A DNA stretch of 64,000 nt from the NCBI GenBank assembly GCA_013350335.1, contig CM023539.1:44006631-44070630 (forward strand), written 5' to 3'. Position 1 is the stretch's first letter; each line of letters begins with the position of its first letter. This stretch comes from Chimonanthus salicifolius. Lineage: Eukaryota; Streptophyta; Magnoliopsida; Laurales; Calycanthaceae. A program made the translations under genes and the position numbers. Shown here one piece after another: positions 44,830-57,333 of the stretch. The notes beneath the pieces were generated by a model. The model ran no database searches, had not been told where the DNA came from, and worked only from the letters and a program-made list of their open reading frames with translations.

Positions 44830-47800
44830 AATGGCTGACAAAATCTTAATTGATGATCTAAATGGTCCACCCAAATGAACCCATTAAATGAGACACACAA
44901 CAAATCAATGGGCAGACCAACTAGTCCTATCAAATCCAAAATAGTTATAGTAAAGGTTCACTCAATTCCTAATAAGTACGGTAAATATCCTACCAAATTT
45001 GAAAAAGGACTTAAAAAAATATCTTACTCAAATTCATCATCATCCTTATTATCAACAATTAATATTTCATTTATTTAGGTCGACTTTATGAATTTACCGC
45101 AAATATCCACTCAGATTCTAATAAATCCTCCAATTCATCCTTCCAAATCCAAAATGGACAATTAGATAATCCTCTTTTATCTGGATAGACGTAGAAATTG
45201 TTTAGCACAAATAGTCACCAAATTGTCTTACAAAATGTTCCATTCAATTCCAAATAGTCATTAAATGGTTTATTTTTAAAGAACTGCAAAACATATTTAC
45301 TTAAATTTATCACTAATGGTCCATCTAAATAGATCGATTGAATGGACTACACAAGTCCAAGTCAACTTACTAAACGATTCTTGAAATCCAAGTGATCCCT
45401 TTAAATAAAAAATGGATATGTAAAATTCAAAAAAAACCCAGTAAATGTTTCACCTACAACTAAATGGATTGGCTGTATCATCATCATCATCTTCATTATT
45501 ATTAATTAAAATTTTATCTATTTAATTTAGATTTTTCATTTCTATTTCTTCATTTGATTCGAAACCACACAATTCCTCACTCTAGTATCTAAACATAACT
45601 TTCTTTATCGTTTGTCTTCATGTTTTGAATGTTCTTCGTCTTTCTAGCTACAATTTGAAGTCTTTCAACCTTGGGTCATATTTAATTTTCTATTTATACG
45701 AACAAAATACTTTAAATACACTTACTATGCTATTCACTTACTAAAAAAATATACAGATGATAATCATTTTATAATTTATAAAAAAAAATAGACAGATGAT
45801 GGAAGATTTTCACTTATTTCAAATTAAGTAGTGACAAACCATGCAGCACTCTTGTATTGTGTTAGTTATATGAAAATAAAATTTATTTGAATTGTACCTT
45901 CTTTCTTTAAAGCCAAGGTATCCATACCTATCCTTTTACAGGCTTTCCTTATTCCCTACTCTAATGAATTCATGGCCAATCCATTTCTTTTTCATGAGTA
46001 CCTAACGTTGGACTTACTCTTTTACTTCTTCCTTTATTTTCTATTTTCTGAGCAAGTTAATTACCATTTACCAAATCATGCTTATCAAGACTTCGCTAAT
46101 CACATTCTTAAACAAGCGATCCACTGCCGAGGCTTGAACCATACTATTTTGTGAAGGTCAGTGTATCAGACTGGGGTCCACATCTTATGCACAACTCTGG
46201 CTGGACATAGAAGGTCAACCCTAGATGCCCTAGAAATCCTGATATCAAGTTGTTCAGATGATCCATGTGAAGACCAAGGTGTTCAGGCGTCTCACCTAAT
46301 TAATTCTTAGAGCATGTATAACCTCCAAATCTGTACACTTCGGTAAAGAACAATGGAGAATGAGCCATTTTATGTTTAAAATGACTTGATCCCAAGATTT
46401 CTTACAAACATATCCAATGAAGTATATAAAATTTTAGTAGTTTGGCCAGTGAATTGTCATTAAACACATCATTAGAAAAATTAAAAAACATTCTTATGTA
46501 CTTGGTGAAAAAGTTACATGTCTTCATTGTTTTAACCCCCATGGGATGATTTCTCATTATAGCAGATTTCATCCATGTGACAGACTCTACATGTGGCTTA
46601 AAAGCAATGGTCTCTGTTGGATGAACAACTCATAAATTCAGTCCCTTCTCCATCAAGATTACTTGCCGAAAGAAAGAAAAAAGAAAAAAAAAAGTTGAGA
46701 AGTCACAAGAGAAACATGCTATAGAAAACAAGCCTCTATTATCTTAAACCTAATCAAATCAAAGATTCTCTTGGTTGGTAGTTTGTATAGATTTTGTATA
46801 CTAAGCACCTTTTGAAGCCACTTTATAATAGTCATTACAGATGTCTTATGGAAAGAAACAATCACTAAAAAGAAGATAATCATACTTGATTCAAACCCTA
46901 ATGATATCCAAGATCCTTCTGTACCTTTTCTTTTGTTTTCTTTGTTGATTATTCTTGTCATCTTCTAGAGATTTTTTACTATTTACATAAATTCTCTCAA
47001 AGGCTAACCCCCTTTGTTTGGCTTCATCATCTTACTTTTTATATCTGCTTTCTTTGGCATGTAGCTTCTGGCTGTTGTGCCATCTCTTTCAGCCTTCTTG
47101 TGAAATCCAACTCTTCTGCTCTCTCAGAGGTGAAGCATAAGGCATCCAAAGGGTTTCACATGGGAGGCATGTGATCCGTCCGTCGGATCGAGTCAACTCA
47201 GAGTTCTAATCTGTCAGTAGGATCGAGTGAGTCAACTCAAAATGAAGGGTTGACTCATTCGATTCTACCGACAAGAACAGCATGATAATCCTCAAGGGTA
47301 CATGACACTGCCCTTTTTTTTAACCAGAGAAGTTTTTCATTGCTAATGTGGCCCATTAGGGTCCTATTGCCCCCCAACCATCATGTATTTCCATTCAATT
47401 TTCCTCCCTTTTGTTCCTTCTTTTGTTAGCCAGCCACCAAGAAAGGTACTGTCTTGACCCACATGGCAACGTTTGCCTTAATTGCAATTTGGAAAGGTGT
47501 GTTTATTGATTGATTTTCCATTTTAACCACGGGGATTTAAATTAATTAATTAATAACACATCATTAGTAGTGATTGTTAGAGGGTGCAATTCTGACAGGA
47601 AGGCCATGGGTTTCATTGATTTATGGTTTTCTAGGTCCCCAAAATGGTAAATCTCAAATTCCATGCATCATTCATGAATGCCTATAATTTGATGATTTAG
47701 AGTGTTGATTTAAGATGTCCCACAGTGGACAGGGATAGCTGAAGAAATTTCTAAATTGAAAATATCCCAACCCTTCCATTTTGTGAGATTTTTTATGCAA

Positions 47801-47934
47801 CCCGTCCAAGAACTTCAGTAATATGTACCTGTCTCTAGAGGCACGAGACGTTTCTAACCAGGGCTGCATTTGGATGGGGAAACAGGGGTAAAAAATCAAC
47901 TTTTTACCTCTCTTTCTCTTATTTTTGAAAACTC
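44830..47934. other. Intergenic DNA with degenerate short repeats
   Basis: Between 44850 and 45460 motifs like AATGGTCCACCCAAAT and ATGGTCCATCTAAAT recur loosely, suggesting an old AT-rich repeat. From 45460 to 47934 nothing gene-like is seen apart from an inverted GAGTCAACTCA/TGAGTTGACTC theme at 47186-47260. Confidence 0.4.
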
Positions 47935-48645
47935 TTTTTAAATAAGGGATATTCATAATATCAACACGAGGGAGCACTTAATATAAGCTCTATCTTCTCA
48001 AATATTCCCTAGTGACATGTACCTTCTATCACAATTCATAACTTTTTTATTGTAAAAAATCCTAAGTTTCATGAAAATCTTAGAATATTAAAAGAATTAC
48101 ACAAAGACCCTACAAACCCTATCAATCACATTTAGGACTCTTCATTTAATTGTAGAAACATTTGTATATCATTTCATTTATTTTTTTTAAACAAAAAAGT
48201 CGAAAATGTAAAGTATCTTAGAAATCTTGGATTTTATCAATTTTTAAGAAAAATCTTGGAAAATCACGGAGACGCCGTGTAAACTATGTGAATGACATTA
48301 GCATATCTCCATTGAAATTCATAAGCACTGAATATTATTTCATGAAATAACTTTCACAAAAAAGTCAAAATTTGAGATTATCTTAGAGATGAAACTAAAA
48401 AAAAAAAAAAAATGAAAATAACTCAAAATGTCAAAATTGGAAAAAATAACTCTAAAATTGAATAACTTGCTTTTAAAAAATATTGGTGAAAATAACTTGA
48501 AAAATCAGTTGAAACTTATTTTAAATAAAAAAACAAAAAATCAGAATTGGCCAGTACATATTGGCCGATAATACATTCTGTATCGAGGATTTGCAGTTGG
48601 TGAAAATGTCACGATACGTGTCATCTGGCAACTCAATCTTTGCTT
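47935..48645 (+). repeat. Dispersed ~750-bp AT-rich repeat, copy 2
   Basis: It is collinear with 17235-18010 through many shared blocks (CTTCATTTAATTGTAGAAAC, TATATCATTTCATTTATTTT, ATTGAAATTCATAAGCA, GGTGAAAATAACTTGAAAAA). It ends with GTACATATTGGCCGATAATA, linking it to the ATCGGCCGAT family. No coding frame. Confidence 0.6.
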
Positions 48646-48899
48646 ATAACTAATCTCTTTTACAATGAGGATTATAGTTTTAAAAGAGGGTTTTAAGTAT
48701 CCCAATTAGGTATTGAGAATAACAGCTTTATATCCACCAAAACGCACGCTTATGGCATTTATTTAGGAGCTCATCATAATTACAGTGCTTGCTAGACCAA
48801 GATGATTATAACCATGGGCACCACCATCAATGATCCTTCCTCTATACAAACTACAAACTAGAGGCCACTTTTAAAGATCCTTTTTTAGGAATTTCATCT

Positions 48900-49130
48900 T
48901 TATTGATTAACTCGGAGGGAATTGGCCTCACGGTCAAGAAGCTCTCCTAATAAAGAAAGGTCTTGAATTCGATTAACACTCAAACTCCTCTGGATCACTC
49001 TCCATAGATTACCCATCATCGACTTATCAGTGTGTGTGTTGAAAGGTTTACACGTACTTGTGGAATTAGTCTCATGTTCAAAATTGTTGGTGAGTTCTTT
49101 CAACAATGAATCATCCATGGTAGGGCCCAT
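48900..49130 (+). mobile_element. SINE-like fragment related to 38114-38303
   Basis: A tRNA-like head (GGCCTCACGGTCAAGAAGCTC, then GGTCTTGAATTCGATTA as a B-box-like block) is followed by GATCACTCTCCATAGATTAC and TATCAGTGTGTGTGTTGAAA. These match the order of motifs in the SINE at 38114. No A-tail or TSD was found, so it is degenerate. Confidence 0.45.
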
Positions 49131-49329
49131 TGGGTGATGCCTAAAAATCTCAAAGATTTGTGTCTCATGTACAAGGATAGTTGCATATAACTTTAGGCAG
49201 AAGCAAAGGACAAAACCCTAAGCTAAACTGCTCAACTGGACAACCTTGCAATAGTAGAGAGAGGAGAATAGCACAGTGATATTCCTTTTTGAACGACAGA
49301 TGCATGCCTCATCACCTTACTAAGTCTTC

Positions 49330-49790
49330 TATCATAACATGAATTAAGGGCTAAAAATATCGACGGATATATATAGATTTGTATACTATGACCAATATAT
49401 TGTATATCGTGTGTACAGTGTGTTGCAGTTGTTAATTCGACTGTATCGTTGTAGGCCATATTGGCCGATGTTGCATAGTATCAATTGATACAATAATTTC
49501 ATTTTTTTCAAAAAGAAAAATTGATTTGAGAATTTATGAATTGTAATAGAAGTGGCATGTTAATATGAGATAATAGATAATACGAATTTCAATTAGGTGT
49601 TTTCTTATATTAGTCTCTTATTTTCTAGAGTTTTTTAAAATTTTAGAACATACTTAGTACGTATCAAAATTTCAACTGTCAATGGTTTAACACTCTAAAA
49701 AAATGAATCATTTTTTTCATTTTTTAGATTTTTTATTTTTCTAAAAAGTTCAAAAAAATAAAATAAAAGAGAGGAAGCACAACATGAATA
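49330..49790 (-). repeat. Inverted fragment of the ~750-bp dispersed repeat
   Basis: The reverse complement of 49530-49580 (TTACAATTCATAA preceded by a CTTCTA block) matches copies 1 and 2. The left part contains GGCCATATTGGCCGATGTTG, the family's palindrome-bearing end. It lies just upstream of the armadillo-repeat gene. Confidence 0.5.
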
Positions 49791-50146
49791 CCTTCCTCAA
49801 AACATACATGTGACTCACTAGTCACTACTGTCATCTTCAAATGCCTTTGCTCCTACTACTCTGATTTCACCCCACCGTCCATTGCGCTCTACCTTACCAA
49901 AAATACCCATAGCCGTTACTCAGCCAACCAAAGTTCAGTACTGTGAATCTCACTATCTTCAGATACAGTTCAACTAAATTCATCTGTTTCTGTATATATG
50001 AGTATTGAATTCTACATATGATACATGTTACACGAAACTCTTTACAGTACTCTGTCAGATGCCTTTCAATCCGAATCTGACTCCATCCGCCGGAAAATGA
50101 ACACTCACCTTCTCCCCACAAATTTTCTAATTTTGTACAGGCACCC

Positions 50147-51880
50147 ATGAACAAAGCAATGAAAGAAGACAAAGCAGCAGAGGAGCTACTTCTTCATGAA
50201 TTACCTGGTGGAGAATCCCAACTCCGGCAGACGGCCGATTTGATCTATTCGTTGATATGCCTGTCTCACTCTGTCAAGGCCTTCCCCGCAAAGTGGCAGT
50301 CCATCCGGGTGAAGCTTGAGCAGCTTAATTCGAGTCTGATATCCGCTGAGAATTGTAATTCAGGTGAGAATCCACCATTTTCTGATATAATTCAATGTAT
50401 ATTCTCAACAGCAATCGAATGTCACGACCTGGCCAGACGCTGCATCAACCTCTCTTACAGTGGGAAGCTCCTGATGCACAGCGACCTCGACATTATCTTG
50501 GCAAAATTCGATCTCCATCTCAATGATCTCACCCAAATATACACTTCCGGGATCCTCACAAATACTTGTGCCATGGTTGTGCCGAGGCCCGTCTTGGGGG
50601 CAAGCCTCAAAGACATGAAATTTTATGTGAGGGATTTATCCTCTCGTCTCAAGATTGGAGATTATGAGATGAAACGTCAAGCCTTGATTGCTTTAAATGA
50701 GATTCTCCGGGAGAATGATAAGTACGTGAAAATTGTCGTCGAGGTGGGCGAGATTGTTGGGCTCTTGATTAACTTTCTGGAATTTGGTGAGTTGGGTATC
50801 CAAGAGGAATCGGCACAGGCAGTTTCTGTGATTGCCAGCTTCAATTCATATAAAGGGATTCTCGTGAACGCCTCTGTCATTGCGCCATTGATTCGGGTTC
50901 TCGAGGTTGGAAGTGAGTTAGGGAAGGAGAACGCTGCAAGAGCATTAGATAAGCTGACACAGAATTCAGACAATGCTTGGTCAGTTTCAGCTCATGGAGG
51001 CGTAACTGTTCTATTAAAGATTTGCAGGGACAATAATGCGAACAGAGAGATGATAAATTCTGCTTGTAGTATTTTGAGAAATCTAGCCAGCGTGGATGAA
51101 ATTAGACGCTTCATGATTGAAGAAGGGGCAATCTCAGCATTCATGGAGCTTTTGAGATCAAAAGATGAGGTCTTGCAGATTCGTTCCATTGAATTCCTCC
51201 AAACCATAGCTTGTGGAGATGAAACAGCAAGGCAGATGGTTATGAGAGAAGGGGGAATTAGACTGCTCGTCCGGGTGTTGGATCCAAGGTCTTCCTTCTC
51301 ATCAAAGATGCGAGAAATTGCTATGCGCGCAATTGACAATCTCTGTTTCACATCTCCTAGTTCCATCAATGCTCTACTGGGTTCTGAATTCCTAAATTGG
51401 GTACTTTTCTTTATTCGAAATGGCGATATTTCAATTCAAGAATCGGCGGCGAAAACAGCATTTCGCCTCTGTGGGATCTCAGAGGCGGCCACAAAGGTGA
51501 TGGGGGATGCAGGTTTTCTGCCAGTGCTTGTGAAATTGCTTGATTCGAAGTCTTCAGAAATTAGAGAGCCAGCAGCAGAGGCACTCGCAAAAATGGTTTC
51601 GATTCCGAGGAACAGAAAGAGATTCATACAAGAAGATTCAAATGTCGTTCGCGTTCTGCAACTGCTCAATCCAGATGATTCAAGTACTAGTAAGTACTTC
51701 CTTTCTCTGCTAATGTCACTCACTAACAGCAACACTGCAAGAAGAAAAATAGCAAGCTCTAGCTATCTCAAACACTTGGAGAAGCTTTCAGAAGCTGGAG
51801 TCACAGATGCCAAGCGAATCATCAGGAAGCTATCTGAGAACAGATTTCGGAGTATATTGAGCGGAATTTGGAATGCTTGA
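50147..51880 (+). CDS. Armadillo-repeat protein with plant DUF7032-type N-terminus
   Basis: Single exon, 577 residues. Residues about 20-140 (LIYSLICLSHSVKAFPAKWQ, then a helical stretch to DLTQIYTSGIL) match the N-terminal helical domain found in a plant group of ARM proteins. About eight to nine ARM repeats follow from about 165 to 560 (for example LINFLEFGELGIQEESAQAVSVIA, LIRVLEVGSELGKENAARALDKL and LVKLLDSKSSEIREPAAEALAKM). There is no U-box or kinase domain. The concave ARM surface would bind a partner protein. Related Arabidopsis proteins are poorly characterised ARM-superfamily members, some linked to membranes or polarity, so I give no specific role. The first ATG of the frame is used. 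The gene appears intact. Confidence 0.9.
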   Translation: MNKAMKEDKAAEELLLHELPGGESQLRQTADLIYSLICLSHSVKAFPAKWQSIRVKLEQLNSSLISAENCNSGENPPFSDIIQCIFSTAIECHDLARRCINLSYSGKLLMHSDLDIILAKFDLHLNDLTQIYTSGILTNTCAMVVPRPVLGASLKDMKFYVRDLSSRLKIGDYEMKRQALIALNEILRENDKYVKIVVEVGEIVGLLINFLEFGELGIQEESAQAVSVIASFNSYKGILVNASVIAPLIRVLEVGSELGKENAARALDKLTQNSDNAWSVSAHGGVTVLLKICRDNNANREMINSACSILRNLASVDEIRRFMIEEGAISAFMELLRSKDEVLQIRSIEFLQTIACGDETARQMVMREGGIRLLVRVLDPRSSFSSKMREIAMRAIDNLCFTSPSSINALLGSEFLNWVLFFIRNGDISIQESAAKTAFRLCGISEAATKVMGDAGFLPVLVKLLDSKSSEIREPAAEALAKMVSIPRNRKRFIQEDSNVVRVLQLLNPDDSSTSKYFLSLLMSLTNSNTARRKIASSSYLKHLEKLSEAGVTDAKRIIRKLSENRFRSILSGIWNA

Positions 51881-52289
51881 ACATGTAATTCTCTTACAGA
51901 ATAATGCTTTCTTGATCCCAATGTATTTCTACAATGTAGAGAATCAATCTACGATGTATCTGGAAGCCGATCTCACAGTAGTATACAGAACAACATGTGG
52001 AATGTTTGAATGTAATTCATTATAAAATGATTTTATTCTACTGATTATGATGTTTTATGACTTTTATCAATTTTAAATCCATTAATATCTCCTTTCTGTG
52101 TATATTCTGCATGTGTTGAAGGAGAAATTGAACGGATCACATGTTACTGCAACGTCCATTTGCGTATGCTTTGCTGTATTCAGTCGTGTTCCTTTTCTGT
52201 GAGTTGGATTTGTCCTACATTTTGGATTTTGTGGGTGGTTGATCTGCAAGGTCCCTCAACACCAAAGTAGACTATAAATTGATGCGACA
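51881..52289. other. ARM gene 3' UTR and flank
   Basis: It contains a repeated CTACAATGTAGAGAATCAAT / CTACGATGTATCTGGAAGCC-like pair and TATAAAATG-like AT-rich stretches where polyadenylation may occur. No gene. Confidence 0.4.
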
Positions 52290-52625
52290 AAATGTCTTTT
52301 CTACCACCTAGAAATGGTAATATTGAAAAAAAACAAAAATAAAAAGGAGACAAATTAATAAAGATAATAAAACCACGATGCATATATTTACATAGTTATC
52401 GTTCGATATGTCTACACATTAAAGCACCAATCTACTAAATTCAAAAAGCAAGAAATCGAGGAAGAAACTATCACTTTTAGTATAATTTTCACTCTCTCTC
52501 TCTCATTGAAAAACGACATTATATACTATCTTTATTAATGTTTGTATAAGATGTAATGTGAAAATTACAAAATCGTTGTCCAAAAAAATTTTGAGTTGAA
52601 AGCTCTTCAAGTAGATCGACAATAC
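52290..52625 (+). repeat. Direct repeat pair, copy 1
   Basis: It aligns with 53067-53390 in the same orientation. Shared blocks include AAATGTCTTTT, AATATTxAAAAAAAA, AATAAAGATAAT, CACCAATCTACT, TTTCACTCTCTCTCTCT and GTGAAAATTACAAAAT. It may be an LTR-derived or non-autonomous repeat. No coding frame. Confidence 0.55.
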
Positions 52626-53066
52626 ATTTTTTTATTATCAGCTCTAGAATCATGTGAAGAGAGAGATGAATTTCCAAATTGAAGGATCTATCATACTTCT
52701 AAACTTACATGATTAACCATGATGAATCTGATTATATGGACCATTTGCTTCGATACTGAAATACCTAAAGAGATTTGGAACAGGGCAGCATGAATTTCTG
52801 GTTGAAAAGGATCAACTCTGCATTTGTGTTGTCATTTTCATCTATTGACTAGTGGAAATTTTGGTGATTGGAACATCCCATCCATAAAATGTATCAATTT
52901 CCTCAATTGGCTGTCTGCTGCACTCTGGTGGGCCATGGACATTGACTGGCAACTCTGATCCTAGTGGGCAGGCCTTCGAGGAAGCAATTAAATGGATGGA
53001 AATTTGTTACATTTAACTTAAAATAACAGGAATTATAATTTTGACATTTAAGAGAGTGGGTTGAGA

Positions 53067-53390
53067 AGAAATGTCTTTTGTACACTGCAGAAATAATAAT
53101 ATTAAAAAAAAATCAACAAAGATAATCAAATTACAACATAGAGATTTAGATGGTTCTCTTTTGATATATTTATAGGTTCAACACTAATCTACTGTGTTCA
53201 AAGACAAAAAATAGAAGAAGATACGACTCTTACCCTCGTTGCTGTTTTCTTTCTCTCTCTGAAAAAAAAAATGATTATTACATACTGTTCTAATTGGAAT
53301 TTACAAAAGTGTAAAGTGAAAATTACAAAATTATCCTCCAATAAAATTTTGTATCAAATGATCAAACTCCACAGAGTCTAAAAGGTTCCG
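53067..53390 (+). repeat. Direct repeat pair, copy 2
   Basis: Second copy of 52290-52625, about 780 bp downstream. The intervening 52626-53066 shows no retroelement coding domain and no primer-binding site next to copy 1, so calling these two LTRs of one element is not justified. Confidence 0.55.
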
Positions 53391-54074
53391 ACCTATTGAA
53401 TTTAAAATTTTGAAATATCGAAAAATCAAAGGTGACTATGAGTCATCTAATCTAAATGTCTAAAAATTAATCACCACTTCGCCCTTGGTGACTGAGAATA
53501 GCATTTTGTCCTAGTTTTTAGTTTAAGATACTCGACAATTTTGCATTCAATATAAAAAGGCCCATTAAGCCATCATCATGTCATATATGGAAATAACTTC
53601 TTTTACTCATGTAAAGCTACCTATTTTCCTGCTAAATATTAAAGTAAAAATAGGTGGTGATAAAATAATTGATAAATTGTTGGGACCCACATCCATGGAT
53701 GTCTGATTAAAAGGACTTCCCCATAGGTATTGATCCACCTTCCCCTGTTTTCATCTTCACATATTAGTTGAGCTTGTTAAGCACAAAAAAGGGGAGAAAA
53801 GAAGAAAAAAAAGAAAGCTTTTGATTGAAGAATTGTATGGTCAGTGGTAGAGAAGGTGCACATGGGAATGGCGTGAAATTGCAGACAAGATTGTCTGAAT
53901 AGAGCCATCAATCTTTGTTGCCAAGGGAGAGATAGTGATTGATGATGGATCTCTACTTCTTTATTTGTTTTTAGTTCTCCCCTCTTCTTCCTCACTCTTT
54001 TCCTCACAACTCATAAATCACTCATAATTTGTAGTAGAGTTAAACAAGTTGAGGCTGGACCTAAACAGACTTGT

Positions 54075-54382
54075 CGGTCTACTCTGATTTTCCTTTTCAC
54101 TTGTTTTTTTCCTTTTGTCTAACTTGCAGGGGTCCAAATATATGAGATGTATTGACGTACAAGCGAGATCTCGGTCATATTGGCCGATGCATCTCGGTCT
54201 TAGCCGAGATTTGGTCCAAAAAAGAGATAGAGAGAGTAATATCGGCTAATATTGTGGAACCAAGATATTGACCGAAATGCTGATATCTCGGCTCCACCGA
54301 ATTTTGAGGGTAGACCCTATCAAAATGGCCGGTCCAATCTGATTTTTCTTTTCACTTGTATTTTCCTTTTGCCTAACTTGCA
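54075..54382. repeat. 54-bp direct duplication flanking an ATCGGCCGAT-family copy
   Basis: A CGGTCxAxTCTGATTTT block, then CTTTTCACTTGT, then CCTTTTGxCTAACTTGCA, occurs at 54075-54128 and 54330-54382. The left copy runs directly into CAGGGGTCCAAATATATG. Between the copies are ATCTCGGTCATATTGGCCGA, TCTTAGCCGAGATTTGG and an AATTTTGAGGGTAGACCCT end. The repeats are too long to be a hAT TSD. Confidence 0.65.
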
Positions 54383-55527
54383 ATTTGTTTTCAATTTGTA
54401 TGTGGGGCCGAATTAAAAGCAAAGCGGAGGATCTTAAAATGTTGTATTGATGCATATTCAGTTTTGCCCCAAAAAAAAAAAAAGTTCAATCTTTTTATGA
54501 CATAGATATCATCATTATATATTGAGAGTGTGACTAATCTTATAGACACAAGAATCACTTACTAATCTTGTGTATTAGGTCGGAAGGAGTTAAGCCTAAG
54601 ACATTTACTTTAATGATAGAAACTCTAAGTCAACTAAGCTATATAGATAAAATTTGTGTTTCCGTGAGCCTTATTTGTGTGAGACGATGAGAATTTGGCA
54701 ACAATAGTTTAAAGAAAATAATTTATTATTGTATTCTTTGGTATAATCAATAAATTTAAAAGAAATAGATGACTTAAAAGTATAAAAATTAAAATTAAAA
54801 AGCACACGCATGATGATTTGGAGGAATGGAGCCAACCCTTGATTCATATCCATTCAATTTTCTAAACATTCTAATTACACCAGGCAATATAAAAGAAATT
54901 TTAGAATAGCACTAGTTCATTTTCTTGATGTCCCATTCTTTTTTTAATAATCAAAGGTGTCCAAACATATCATCTGTAGGGAATTTTACCACACATGTCG
55001 AATTCAAACAATAAAGAGTAATCCTATAAAAAGTGGTCCAAAGGAATTTAAAGGTAAATCAAAATTTAAGACCTCTCTTTCGTGAGATAAACTTTTTGAC
55101 TGTGAGACTAACCCACTGTAGATTGATGACCCACCCAATTAAAGCTCTAGTAAATGGAATCCAGAAGCTGCCGACATCCCAACGGTCCCAATTATTGGAT
55201 TTCTTGTCTGTTGTCTTTGGGGAAACATTTACGAGTCGCTTAACAACTAATCCACTGCCCAACGGTCCTGCACGGATATGCAGTTAACTTCCTATGTCTT
55301 TGAATATATTTGAAGGTCATTAATTTGAATATTATTACTAGTTATTATTCATTATTATTATCATCATTTTGTTGTAAATATAACGTCCCAATAGTTTCTG
55401 AAAAAAAATCCATATAAAAAAAGTCATTTTTTAAATCAAACAACAATTGTAAAAAAAATAAATTAGATTGATCAACATGTAAAAAGAGAAGATAATTTTG
55501 ATATTTATTTTTGATATAGGTAAATAT
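54383..55527. other. Intergenic DNA without recognised gene
   Basis: AT-rich, with no bounded repeat and no protein family match. Confidence 0.45.
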
Positions 55528-55881
55528 TAAGGCTAAAATCAGGTCGTGTGAAGTCAGGTTGGGTTTCTTAAAATCCAACTCCACCTGAGTCAATAAAATA
55601 TGGAACCCGATGTGACTCAAAATTCTCAACCCGACCCAACTCGAATTCTAATCCGGTTAAACTCGAATTCTAACCTGACCTACATTTTCAACCCATTTTA
55701 GTCTAATTTTAGCCCGTTCGAATCGAGTCGAGTTAATTTGAAAATCCCTCAACTCGACCAATCCGACCCGAATTCTATACGGGTTTATGTCTTCTCAACC
55801 CGACCCGACCTACTGACTCGACTCGCATGACCTGATCCACATGATTTCTCGGATCGGTTCATGCACCCAACCCGAGCCCTA
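55528..55881. mobile_element. hAT-type non-autonomous element, 354 bp
   Basis: It starts TAAGGCT and ends AGCCCTA. The 8-bp duplication GTAAATAT lies at 55520-55527 and 55882-55889. The interior is made of CAACCCGACCC / ACTCGAATTCTAA / GACTCGACTCG strings, the GGGTCGGGT-type low-complexity sequence common in plant hAT MITEs. No transposase. Confidence 0.85.
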
Positions 55882-55889
55882 GTAAATAT

Positions 55890-57250
55890 CATTTAAAAGT
55901 AGGAAAAAAACATTTCAAATAAACTACAGGTATTTATGCACCAGGCCCAACAAAACTGGTGCAGATATTTAAGCATGAAGTGCAGCATATGCTGGAGGAG
56001 CTACAGGGGTAGCGAAGGTTCTGTCATGTGATGAATTCTTCAAATAGTGGACACCATTAACATAAAAACCTCCCAAATAGTTACAATTTCGATGGATGAC
56101 AGTCTCAATCGATTGAGAGTATCCTTCCGTGATCCTCCCACCAACCTTTACAGGGAAGGGATGGAAAAAGGTGGAGGGAGATTCCAAGAAGCAGAGAAAG
56201 GCCCAGGCAGCTTCAAGAGATCCTCATTGGAAAGGGGAAGAAGATTCGAGACCTTATGTCATGCAGAATGTGAAGGCATAACCTGCGGCCAGAATTGTGA
56301 GAAGAATGTAAGAGACATCAGTTTCTTTAGCGCCCGTTGTTTATTGAGGAGAGAGATTGCGTGGGATTCAAACGCCTAATTCAATTAGGACTTTTTTTTT
56401 TATAAATAATCAGCAGATGTAATTTTCAGTGTGAAAATAATAAAATCTCTCTTTTCTACGCTTTTTCCCTTTCGAATTTTTCACATAAGATCTTGTAAAT
56501 TATTGTAATTGTCGGTTGGTATACATCCCAAAAGACTAATCTATTCTCAGCTCCAACAAATCTTTTACGAGGTGGTGCTTTGAACGGATTAAATCCATAG
56601 AGTCGTCAACAATGTCAGTGCTATTAGAGATAATTGTAATTGTTTTTCGTCAAATCAATCATTGACCCATGTATATGAATTTATGTTAAATTGTTAACTA
56701 CTCCTTTGAACTCATTTTCTCTTGCATTGCACCTTTCAAATCATGAAACTTTTTAGTGTTCTTTATTTAAGAATAAAATTTGATGGTCACGATTAGATTT
56801 GACATATTACTTTAAATGAGTCAAATACTATCTTAACTTGTAAAATAAGCACTTATTGAGTATTTTATAAGTTCTTATGTATTAATTAATATGTTTATTA
56901 TTTTATATATTAATTACACATAATATATAAATATTAAAACACACTTGTATAAAAATTAATACACAAGTTCATGCGTCTTTCGACTAATGAGTTGCTTTCT
57001 CTTGAACAATTGTGTGAAAAAATCATATATAGTAACACATAACACATAAATGAAGAACTATGTGTCCTACTCAACACATGATATGAGTGTTAGCTATTTT
57101 TTTAGCATTGACAGGTAGTTAAGATACTACAAAATTGATTAAATGATAAAAAAATAGTGTGAAACCAGCAGTAAATGCAAATTGCATTGAGTTTTTTTAA
57201 ATTTTTTTTTTTACTAATTTTGATTGATTGAATGATAAGAAAGGTGTTGG
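55890..57250. other. Intergenic DNA with two unassigned overlapping reading frames
   Basis: A plus-strand frame of 110 codons (56047-56379) and a minus-strand frame of 72 codons (55969-56187) overlap. Composition here is less AT-rich than its surroundings, so it may be a decayed exon. Neither protein shows a motif I recognise. The remainder (56450-57250) is AT-rich with nothing visible. Confidence 0.35.
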
Positions 57251-57333
57251 ATCTAACCCATGAGGGTTGGCTTGAAGGTTAAGAACCCCAACAAATTGTA
57301 AGAGGTTCTGGGTTCAAGTCCCACTCTCAACAT

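Noticed and set aside
46080..46155. GGCTTGAACC-type B-box on the minus strand suggesting a tRNA or SINE
   Set aside because: No A-box at proper spacing and no cloverleaf.
47160..47280. Inverted GAGTCAACTC motifs, possible MITE
   Set aside because: Arms are short, imperfect and without a TSD.
55969..56379. Overlapping frames on both strands with non-random composition
   Set aside because: Neither shows a known domain, splice partner or promoter. A faint similarity of one C-terminus to Argonaute ends was considered and is too short to support.
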